Assembly (NCBI GenBank): GCA_045114665.1
Contig: JBGUKW010000241.1
Coordinates: forward strand, 1-5,683
Direction of reading: 5' to 3'
DNA from: CADAWZ01 sp045114665
GTDB taxonomy: Bacteria > Vulcanimicrobiota > CADAWZ01
DNA length: 5,683 nucleotides
Shown one piece after another: positions 1 to 5,444 of this stretch. The notes under the pieces were generated by a model. It was not told the origin of the DNA. It was given only the letters and a program-made list of their open reading frames with translations, and made no database searches. Numbering within the stretch: position 1 is the first letter of the stretch; each line of letters begins with the position of its first letter. Both the position numbers and the translations under genes were made by a program.

Positions 1-48
1 GGTGTTTGTCTCAAAAATTGTCCTTTCAAAGCTATCAAGGAGGTTTAG
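1..48 (+). CDS. 3' end of a ferredoxin-domain protein, probably the NuoF-like (HydB/HndC) hydrogenase subunit
   Basis: Frame 1 is open from the window edge to a TAG at 46-48 and reads GVCLKNCPFKAIKEV. This matches the tail of a bacterial 4Fe-4S ferredoxin motif (CxxCxxxCP followed by x-A-I), with the first cysteines lying off the window. NuoF-like flavin subunits of multimeric NAD(P)-linked [FeFe]-hydrogenases commonly end in such a two-cluster ferredoxin domain and sit just upstream of the catalytic subunit. The downstream hydA starts 7 bp after this stop, and its ribosome binding site lies inside these last codons, so the two genes are very likely cotranscribed and translationally linked. 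The ferredoxin tail is seen; the HydB/HndC identity is inferred from position. Another ferredoxin-like protein is possible. The gene is cut by the window edge, not broken. Confidence 0.72.
   Translation, partial: GVCLKNCPFKAIKEV
37..43 (+). promoter_or_regulatory. Ribosome binding site of hydA, inside the upstream gene's end
   Basis: AAGGAGG at 37-43 is a full Shine-Dalgarno match, 12 nt before the ATG at 56. It overlaps the last codons of the upstream gene (stop at 46-48), which supports translational coupling of the two hydrogenase subunits and fixes the hydA start. Confidence 0.8.
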
Positions 49-55
49 TTTTTAA

Positions 56-1807
56 ATGAGCGATACAGTTAAAAAAACATTGTTTGTTGACGGTAAAGAA
101 GTGGAATTCAATGATGAAAAAAACCTTCTCGAAGTTATAAGAAAGGCTGGATTTGAAGTTCCAACTCTATGTTATAGACCTGAATTGAGATCTTTTGGTG
201 CATGCCGTATGTGTGTTGTCGAGATTGAAGGAAGAGGAATTCAATCTTCATGTACCATGCCCCCAGAGCCAAATTTAAAAGTACATGTAAATTCTGAAGC
301 TGTAAGAAAAGTAAGAAAATCTGTTCTTGAACTTCTTCTTGCAAATCACAATAGAGAATGTACAATGTGTCCTCGTTCACATAATTGTGAACTTCAGACA
401 CTTGCAAACAAATATGAAGTAAGAGAAGTTAGATATCAAAATAAAGAAAAATTATTGCCAATAGATGATTCAAATCCTGCTTTGGTAAGAGACCCCAATA
501 AGTGTATTCTCTGTGGTGCATGTGTAAGGGCATGTTCAGAATATCAGGGACTTGAGATCCTTGGATTTGCAAATAGAGGTTCTCGCACAGTTGTTACTCC
601 AGCACTTGGAAAGAAGCTCGGAGAAGTTGACTGCGTATATTGTGGACAGTGTGCTGCTGTATGTCCAACTGCTGCAATTACAATTAAGTCAGATGTACAA
701 AAAGTAAGAGACATGATTGCTGATAAGGAATCAACAGTCGTATGTCAGATTGCCCCTTCAGTCAGAGTTGCTGCAGGTGAAGAATTTGGCTTAAAACCAG
801 GTGATAATGTAATTGGCAAACTCGCTGCTGCTCTTAGAATGGTTGGATTTGACAAAGTTTATGACACAAACTTTGGTGCAGATGTTACAATCATGGAAGA
901 AGGAACAGAATTTATAGACAGACTTACAAATGGCGGAGTTCTTCCACTATTTACAAGTTGTTGCCCAGCTTGGATCAGATATATTGAGACACAACATCCT
1001 GAATTGCTTCCACATGTTTCAACAACAAGATCTCCAGAGGCAATTTTTGGTTCAGCAATAAAAGACATTGCTGTAAACAGAGATGGATTTGCAAGAGATA
1101 AATATAAAATCGTATCATTTATGCCATGTACTTCTAAAAAGACAGAATGTAAGCGTCCTGAATTCTCTGTTGATGGTATTCCAGATGTTGACTGTGTACT
1201 TACAACTCAGGAACTTGTCAGCCTAATCAAAGGTTCTGGAATTGATTTAAAAGCTGTTGAACCAGAAGAGCTTGACATGCCTTTCGGACTTTACACTGGT
1301 GCTGCCACAATTTTTGGTGCTTCAGGTGGTGTAGCAGAAGCAGCATTGAGAACAGTAAGTGAAATTGTAACAGGCAAACCTATTGAAAATATCGACATAA
1401 AAGAGGCAAGAGGACTTAACAGATGTAAAGAACTCACTCTCGAATTGAACGGTCAAAAAGTAAAAGTCGTTATTGTCAATACACTTAGAGAAGCTGAAAA
1501 AATGCTTCAAAAAGTTATAGATGGAACTGCTGATTTCCAGATGCTCGAAGTAATGGCATGTCCAGGTGGTTGTGTCGGTGGTGGCGGTCAGCCAATCAGT
1601 TGCAACAATCCTGTAAAGAAAAATCAAAGAGCTGCTGGACTTTATAATGAAGATTCTTCTTTACAATATAGAAAATCTCATGAAAATCCTGCTGTTAAGA
1701 AGTTTTATGAAGAATGGTTCGAAAAGCCAGGAAGTCATAAAGCTCATAAGTTATTACACACATCTTATATAAATAGATTTGAAACTTGTTATAAAAATAC
1801 AAAGTAA
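56..1807 (+). CDS. hydA: [FeFe]-hydrogenase catalytic subunit, NAD(P)-linked multimeric type (HydA/HndD-like)
   Basis: This 583-residue cytoplasmic enzyme reduces protons to, or oxidises, H2 at an H-cluster. Domains in order: a [2Fe-2S] ferredoxin domain (C39, C50, C53, C66); the His-ligated [4Fe-4S] motif H98-x3-C102-x2-C105-x5-C111; two [4Fe-4S] clusters (C150/153/156/160 and C193/196/199/203); and the H-cluster domain from about residue 225. Its three signatures are present: TSCCPAW at 300-306, MPCTSKK at 356-362, and MACPGGCVGGG at 500-510. The H-cluster ligands are therefore C303, C358, C502 and C506. Counterparts of the proton path described for Clostridium pasteurianum CpI are also present (E282, E285, C302, S322), as is K361. 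The C-terminal small-subunit-like segment (about 530-570) carries the usual LRKSHENP-like and GSHKAH motifs. The length fits HndD of tetrameric NADP-type hydrogenases. The extra C-terminal [2Fe-2S] domain of Thermotoga HydA is absent. The position after a ferredoxin-tailed subunit suggests a HydABC-type bifurcating complex, though bifurcation itself cannot be read from this subunit. One oddity is SPEAIFG at 326-332, where SPQQ-FG is common. Confidence 0.96.
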   Translation: MSDTVKKTLFVDGKEVEFNDEKNLLEVIRKAGFEVPTLCYRPELRSFGACRMCVVEIEGRGIQSSCTMPPEPNLKVHVNSEAVRKVRKSVLELLLANHNRECTMCPRSHNCELQTLANKYEVREVRYQNKEKLLPIDDSNPALVRDPNKCILCGACVRACSEYQGLEILGFANRGSRTVVTPALGKKLGEVDCVYCGQCAAVCPTAAITIKSDVQKVRDMIADKESTVVCQIAPSVRVAAGEEFGLKPGDNVIGKLAAALRMVGFDKVYDTNFGADVTIMEEGTEFIDRLTNGGVLPLFTSCCPAWIRYIETQHPELLPHVSTTRSPEAIFGSAIKDIAVNRDGFARDKYKIVSFMPCTSKKTECKRPEFSVDGIPDVDCVLTTQELVSLIKGSGIDLKAVEPEELDMPFGLYTGAATIFGASGGVAEAALRTVSEIVTGKPIENIDIKEARGLNRCKELTLELNGQKVKVVIVNTLREAEKMLQKVIDGTADFQMLEVMACPGGCVGGGGQPISCNNPVKKNQRAAGLYNEDSSLQYRKSHENPAVKKFYEEWFEKPGSHKAHKLLHTSYINRFETCYKNTK

Positions 1808-1837
1808 TTGACATTTATAGGTCTGTCGCATTATAAT
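1808..1837 (+). promoter_or_regulatory. Sigma70-type promoter for rex
   Basis: A perfect -35 TTGACA (1808-1813) begins on the base after the hydA stop codon. A perfect -10 TATAAT (1832-1837) follows with an 18-bp spacer. The expected transcription start near 1844-1845 gives a leader of about 45 nt before the rex ATG. Rex can therefore be made independently of the hydrogenase operon. I see no clear Rex-type operator overlapping it. Confidence 0.75.
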
Positions 1838-1878
1838 AATATCTATATGATTTTATGGTGTGGCAGACTTTATTTTTT
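1821..1878 (+). terminator. Long-looped terminator-like hairpin after hydA, enclosing the rex -10
   Basis: GTCTGTCGCA (1821-1830) pairs along its full length with TGTGGCAGAC (1859-1868), using eight Watson-Crick and two G-U pairs. A T-rich run (1869-1878) follows directly. The 28-nt interval can extend the stem weakly (AUAA at 1833-1836 with UUAU at 1853-1856). This fits an intrinsic terminator for the hydrogenase operon, although the loop is longer than usual. The rex -10 box and predicted start lie inside the loop. Function is inferred from sequence only. Confidence 0.5.
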
Positions 1879-1885
1879 AGGTGGT
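1879..1885 (+). promoter_or_regulatory. Ribosome binding site that decides the rex start
   Basis: AGGTGGT matches the 16S-complementary AGGTGAT segment at six of seven positions and is correctly placed for the ATG at 1890. The in-frame GTG codons at 1881 and 1884 lie inside this site and have no Shine-Dalgarno of their own, so ATG 1890 is preferred. Confidence 0.7.
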
Positions 1886-1889
1886 GTAT

Positions 1890-2516
1890 ATGGGAGAGAA
1901 AAATTTATCTATACCAACCCTCAAAAGATTACCTCTTTATTGTAATATTGCACAACATGCTTTGGATATGGGGAAAAATTTAATATCAAGTTCAGAGATA
2001 GCTGATTGTTTGAATATTGATTCAACTCAGGTTAGAAAGGACATAGCTGCAATAGGTTATGGAGGAAAGCCAAGAGTTGGTTTTGATTCAAAGGAATTGG
2101 TAAAATATATAAGAAATTTTTTGGGGTTGAATAAAGTTAATAATGTTATACTTGTTGGAGCAGGTAATTTAGGAACTGCTCTTGCAAGAAATAAAGGTTT
2201 CTTAGTTCAGGGAATAAACATAAAAGCTGTTTTTGACAATGATCCTAAATTGATAGGTTCTGATATAGAAGGAAAACAAATTGTTTCAATAGATAATCTT
2301 GAACAATATATATCTGACAACAAAATAAAAATAGCGATATTAACTGTTCCTGCATTTGTCGCTCAAGAAACTGCAGATAAATTGTTTTCTTTTGGAATAA
2401 AGGGAATATGGAATTTCGCTCCAGTAAATATAACTCATCCAAAAGGTGTCGTTGTATGGAATCAAGATTTGGTTTCAAATTTTATTACTTTTATTAAATT
2501 CGTTAAAACCTTTTAG
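1890..2516 (+). CDS. rex: Redox-sensing transcriptional repressor Rex
   Basis: This is a dimeric repressor of the Rex family, which reads the NADH/NAD+ ratio: DNA binding is relieved when NADH is bound. Counted from ATG 1890 it has 208 residues, normal for Rex. An N-terminal winged-helix domain (about 7-80) includes SSSEIADCLNI and the recognition motif QVRKDIAAIGYGGKPRVGF (47-65), close to the family's QxRKDL-x2-FG-x2-GKRGVGY. A Rossmann domain follows, with nucleotide loop GAGNLG (90-95) and an acidic residue at the end of the next strand (D116 in VFDNDP), where NADH ribose is bound. The family block GIWNFAPV is present, and the C-terminal helix is the domain-swapped one. A start at GTG 1881 would add three residues but falls in the ribosome binding site. 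rex has its own promoter just after hydA. NADH-linked hydrogenases are typical Rex targets, so control of the upstream operon is plausible, but that operon's promoter is outside the window. Confidence 0.95.
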   Translation: MGEKNLSIPTLKRLPLYCNIAQHALDMGKNLISSSEIADCLNIDSTQVRKDIAAIGYGGKPRVGFDSKELVKYIRNFLGLNKVNNVILVGAGNLGTALARNKGFLVQGINIKAVFDNDPKLIGSDIEGKQIVSIDNLEQYISDNKIKIAILTVPAFVAQETADKLFSFGIKGIWNFAPVNITHPKGVVVWNQDLVSNFITFIKFVKTF

Positions 2517-2539
2517 TGAATAGGTATTAAAAGGATTTT
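2505..2539 (+). terminator. Weak terminator-like hairpin at the end of rex
   Basis: AAAA-CCTTTTA (2505-2515) pairs with TAAAAGG and TTTT (2528-2534 and 2536-2539), with one bulged A at 2535 and a 12-nt loop. The last bases form a T-run that continues to 2540. The stem starts inside the last rex codons. It has only two G-C pairs, so termination is probably partial and some read-through into the next gene is likely. Confidence 0.4.
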
Positions 2540-2598
2540 TAATTATAAAAGAAGAATTCATAAAATAAAACATGATGTAAATAATGGAGTAGTCTTGT

Positions 2599-4509
2599 AT
2601 GAGTGCAACAGAACCTTTGGATTCAGGAGAAGTTTTTTCTGAACTTTGTCCTTCAATGCGTGAATATTTAGAATCTGCAAAAAAACTTTCTAAGCAGCAT
2701 AAGCATTTTTTCCTTGGACAAGAGCATTTTTTAGCAGCTTTCCTTTTAAATAGTAATTCTGTTATAAGAAAATATATAGACCAGCCTAAATGGAATGCAA
2801 AGAAGAAAGTACAATCTCTTTTGCAAAAGGCTTATCCACAGGCTAAAAATGGTGCAAAATGGAATGGTTTTATTGTTACACCTCGAATGCAGGATACATG
2901 GTCTGATGCTATTCAATTAACTCAATTTGGAGAGCCAACTGATGTTCATGAAGTTCATATCCTTGATTCAATGTTTACCAAGATAAATAGACCTATAAAG
3001 AAATGGTTACAATCTGAAAACTTGGATGATGAAAAAGAATTGATGTCTTTCTTTGAAAGAGAATTAGAAGAATTTAAAAATTCTTCACATGAGGAAGATT
3101 TTGTTCAGAAGCAACCTGCTAAATCATCTAATCCTTTTGCAATTTTCAATATATTTAAGCCAAAAGAGAAAAATATTGAAATTAAGGTTCATGATTCTTA
3201 TGCTAAAAATAATGATAGTTATGAAGAAGATAATTCTTATGATAATAGCTATTCAGAGAATAATTATGATAATAATTATAATGAGCCAGTTCCTTCAGAA
3301 GATGTTTCTCAGCAAGAAGCATCATTTGAAGAGCCAATTCAACAGCACATTGAGCCAGTTCAACAGGAAGTAAAAGAAAAATCTGTTGATAAAAATAGGG
3401 TTCTTCGTGTTGGTGATAGTTATACCTATCAAGAATCAGAGCTTGTTGCAAGGGGAATGCCTGCTTCGATTATAGATGCGTTTATGCAACTTGCAGATGA
3501 ATATGGTCCTTTACCAGAAAGAATTTTATTCAATAAGAGAAAAATTTATTTTGAGAATTTATTATATGAAAATTTGACTCTTGAAGAATATCAAGTTGTT
3601 GTATCAGACCTTGAAGATTCTATAAAAGCAGCACTATCTCGTTCTCCTTTTAGAAGTTCATCTACTGCAAGTCCTTCTACTCATTCACTATTTAATAGAA
3701 AGACAACTGAAGAAGTAAAAACAGAAGAAGCACCTCCTGCTTTTACACCAGTAGAAGAAACAGTCGAAGAGCCTGTGGCAGAAGAATCATCTGTACCAAC
3801 ATTTGATAGTTCAGTTCCTGCTTATACACCAGTAGAAGAAACTGTTGAAGAGCCTGTGACAGAAGAATCATCTGTACCAACATTTGACAATTCAGTTCCT
3901 GCTTTTACACCAGTAGAAGAAACAGTCGAAGCGCCTGTGGCGGAAGAATCATCTGTACCAGTATTTGACAATTCAGTTCCTCCCTATACACCAGTAGAAG
4001 AAACTGTTGAAGATAATTCTGTTATGACTCCTGTTAGACCAGATAATGAAGAAACATTTTCAGCTTCTGTAGAACCTTCTGTAGAAGAAGTTACTGTTGA
4101 TATAGATGATGTAACTGAAGAAGATATTCAACATCAAGAAGAACAAAAGGTTGTTAATACAACAGAAGAAGTAAAACCTAATAATGTATCTGAAGAATCT
4201 AAAGAATCTGCAGTTGTTGAAGAAGAAATAGAAGATGAACAAGAGGATATTGTTTCTAATGTAAGATATATTAAAGGTGCTTCACCTTCTGCTATTTATC
4301 TGAAATACATGGAACATGTAGATATATCATCTATGTTGAAAGATTCAAAATCACTTTATCTTACAAAAGATATTGAAAATTTACAGGAAGGATTCCATTG
4401 GAGTGAAATGCTTGATTTTGTTCCTGTAAATTCCGTATCTCCAACTCCAAAACTTGGCAAAGTTGATTTGGAAATGATAACAGTTGGAATTTTGGAAAAG
4501 AAGAGTTAA
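2599..4509 (+). CDS. Clp_N-like domain protein with long acidic repeat region; function unknown
   Basis: This is a 636-residue soluble protein with no signal peptide or membrane segment. Residues about 13-140 resemble the doubled helical Clp_N domain of ClpA/B/C: GQEHFLAAFL at 40-49 and VTPRMQDTW...EVHIL at 93-122 match the two EHLL-type repeats. No Walker A or B motif follows, so it is not a Clp ATPase. A Tyr/Asn/Ser/Asp-rich disordered stretch (198-230) comes next. Residues about 265-352 form a compact, unrecognised, probably helical segment (RVLRVGDSYTYQESELV onward). A 27-residue tandem repeat (380-475) and a Glu/Val-rich acidic stretch follow. The end (about 554-636) is a second unrecognised segment starting NVRYIKGASPSAIYLKYM. 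The start is supported by GGAG at 2586-2589, 9 nt upstream. The FHA gene follows 15 bp later. By analogy with ClpS-type and ClpV-type N domains it may bind peptides or proteins; I infer a scaffold or adaptor role, not a proven one. Confidence 0.8.
   Translation: MSATEPLDSGEVFSELCPSMREYLESAKKLSKQHKHFFLGQEHFLAAFLLNSNSVIRKYIDQPKWNAKKKVQSLLQKAYPQAKNGAKWNGFIVTPRMQDTWSDAIQLTQFGEPTDVHEVHILDSMFTKINRPIKKWLQSENLDDEKELMSFFERELEEFKNSSHEEDFVQKQPAKSSNPFAIFNIFKPKEKNIEIKVHDSYAKNNDSYEEDNSYDNSYSENNYDNNYNEPVPSEDVSQQEASFEEPIQQHIEPVQQEVKEKSVDKNRVLRVGDSYTYQESELVARGMPASIIDAFMQLADEYGPLPERILFNKRKIYFENLLYENLTLEEYQVVVSDLEDSIKAALSRSPFRSSSTASPSTHSLFNRKTTEEVKTEEAPPAFTPVEETVEEPVAEESSVPTFDSSVPAYTPVEETVEEPVTEESSVPTFDNSVPAFTPVEETVEAPVAEESSVPVFDNSVPPYTPVEETVEDNSVMTPVRPDNEETFSASVEPSVEEVTVDIDDVTEEDIQHQEEQKVVNTTEEVKPNNVSEESKESAVVEEEIEDEQEDIVSNVRYIKGASPSAIYLKYMEHVDISSMLKDSKSLYLTKDIENLQEGFHWSEMLDFVPVNSVSPTPKLGKVDLEMITVGILEKKS
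3736..4023 (+). repeat. 81-bp in-frame tandem repeat, 3.5 copies with alternating A-B types
   Basis: Copies start at 3736, 3817, 3898 and 3979 (the last is partial), an exact 81-bp period. Each encodes 27 residues of the form P-A-F/Y-TPVEETVEEPV-A/T-EESSVP-x-FDNSV. Copies 1 and 3 share TTT (Phe) and ACAGTCGAAG. Copies 2 and 4 share TAT (Tyr) and ACTGTTGAAG. The array therefore has a 162-bp higher-order period, which suggests duplication of a two-repeat unit. Each full copy keeps the TPVEET core. Confidence 0.93.
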
Positions 4510-4524
4510 CGGAGGAGAATTTTT

Positions 4525-4827
4525 ATGAAGTGTACTCTTGAAATTGTAAGCGGAATTTATGATGGTCTTTTATTTGAATGTGATTATTTTCCTGTAAAGA
4601 TTGGCAGAGGACAAGATTGTGAAATTTCGATTCCTTTAGATGATGCAGTATCTCGTAGTCATGCCGAATTGACACATGAAAATGGCACTATTTATATAGA
4701 TGATTTAAAAAGTACAAATTCAACTTTTGTAAATGATCAAAAAATTGGTGAAGGTCTTGGAAAAAGAAATTTAAATGACGACGATATTATAAGAGTTGGG
4801 GAAACATATATCAAGTTTAATATGTAA
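4525..4827 (+). CDS. Stand-alone FHA (forkhead-associated) domain protein
   Basis: The 100-residue protein is almost entirely one FHA domain, a beta-sandwich that binds phosphothreonine peptides. The signature residues are visible: G27-R28 (IGRGQDCEISI), S43-R44-S45-H46 (VSRSHAEL) and S63-T64-N65 (STNSTFVN). By family knowledge R28, S43 and N65 would contact the phosphopeptide. The usual STNGT loop reads STNST here, with Ser66 in place of Gly. The C-terminal IRVGETYIKF strand completes the fold. There is no transmembrane segment, enzyme domain, or N-terminal ETTS-type motif as in GarA/OdhI. The start is well supported by GGAGGAG (4511-4517), 7 nt upstream. It lies 15 bp after the Clp_N-like gene and is almost certainly in one transcript with it. 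No Ser/Thr kinase is visible in the window, so the modifying enzyme and target are unknown. Confidence 0.92.
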   Translation: MKCTLEIVSGIYDGLLFECDYFPVKIGRGQDCEISIPLDDAVSRSHAELTHENGTIYIDDLKSTNSTFVNDQKIGEGLGKRNLNDDDIIRVGETYIKFNM

Positions 4828-4877
4828 GACAATAAAAAATGGTGTGTGAAAAAATTCACACACCATTTTTTATTGTC
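4828..4877. terminator. Perfect bidirectional intrinsic terminator between convergent genes
   Basis: A 23-bp perfect inverted repeat (4828-4850 with 4855-4877) closes on an AAAA loop (TTTT on the other strand). The core is ATGGTGTGTGAA / TTCACACACCAT, flanked by an A-run on the left and a T-run on the right, so each strand reads as a GC-containing stem followed by U's. It starts on the base after the FHA stop codon and ends 3 bp before the stop of the minus-strand gene, so it should terminate both transcripts. Confidence 0.93.
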
Positions 4878-4880
4878 TTT

Positions 4881-5444
4881 TTACACTGGACCTATTGCTA
4901 ATTTTCTTGTTTTTCCACATATCAAACATCTAAATTCAGCTACAGACCAATGAGATAATTTTTCTGTTTCCTGCTGTGGAATAGGAACATAAGCATGACT
5001 GTGATCACAGCCACCTTCTTGAATATAGATAACTTTTTGTCCTTTTGTTCTAAAAGTTATTATATTCTCCATTGCTTTAACTTTTTCATAATCAATACTC
5101 ATTGAATATGATTTGTTATCAGGCAACATAGTATATTTGCAAAGGTGTCTTATTTCTGAAATTGGAATAATTTTAGCATCTAACGGTTTGTTATCTGCAC
5201 TTAATTCAACTATACAAAGGTGAGTTGATACAGCTATGCTTTTTTCTGTCAGTGTAAATCTTATTGTTTTTGAAGATTTTCTTTCACGAGGAAAAGCGGA
5301 ACATATTCTTATTCTATATCCTTCACTTGTTTCAAGATTGTATCCAGTTTCTTGTCCTACTTTTGTACAACCTTCTCCAAAAAGGCTCATCACATATTCC
5401 ACTGCTATTTTATTTCTGTTAAAAGATTGTTGTGCTGAAGGCAT
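4881..5444 (-). CDS. Unrecognised 187-residue protein with possible C-terminal zinc ligands
   Basis: I do not recognise this protein as a named family. It is soluble-looking, with no signal peptide or membrane segment. Residues about 9-100 have the rhythm of a restriction-endonuclease-like alpha/beta core: an N-terminal helix (NRNKIAVEYVMSLFG), GYNLE at 34-38, strand YRIRICSA at 43-50, IRFTL at 61-65, THLCIVELS at 74-82 and AKIIPISEI at 90-98. However, the positions where an active PD-(D/E)xK enzyme would have Asp and ExK hold Asn36 and R-I-C. If the resemblance is real, the site is dead. The C-terminus has C146, H148, H150 and a C173-x2-C176 knuckle (FRCLICGKTRK), which could bind zinc. The minus-strand start ATG (5444-5442) follows AGGAT (5457-5453) at 8 nt. 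The gene is convergent with the FHA gene and shares its terminator, so it belongs to another transcript. Confidence 0.75.
   Translation of the reverse strand: MPSAQQSFNRNKIAVEYVMSLFGEGCTKVGQETGYNLETSEGYRIRICSAFPRERKSSKTIRFTLTEKSIAVSTHLCIVELSADNKPLDAKIIPISEIRHLCKYTMLPDNKSYSMSIDYEKVKAMENIITFRTKGQKVIYIQEGGCDHSHAYVPIPQQETEKLSHWSVAEFRCLICGKTRKLAIGPV

Noticed and set aside
135..407. Minus-strand ORF of 90 codons inside hydA
   Set aside because: Antisense to a clearly conserved iron-sulfur region, with no ribosome binding site or recognisable product; a shadow of hydA.
859..1627. Two further minus-strand ORFs (859-1068 and 1322-1627)
   Set aside because: Both overlie H-cluster signature regions of hydA, and their composition is what antisense of that gene would give.
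3089..3451. Alternative-frame ORFs over the linker of the Clp_N-like gene
   Set aside because: They read as low-complexity Ile/Met or Tyr/His/Gln strings caused by AAT/TAT/GAA-rich DNA; the long sense frame explains the region.
3736..4023. Tandem repeats considered as a CRISPR array
   Set aside because: The 81-bp units are contiguous with no spacers, stay in frame, and lie inside a coding region.
2599..4509. Clp-family ATPase (ClpA/B/C) or type VI ClpV
   Set aside because: No Walker A, Walker B or sensor motifs are present; only the N-terminal domain resembles Clp proteins.
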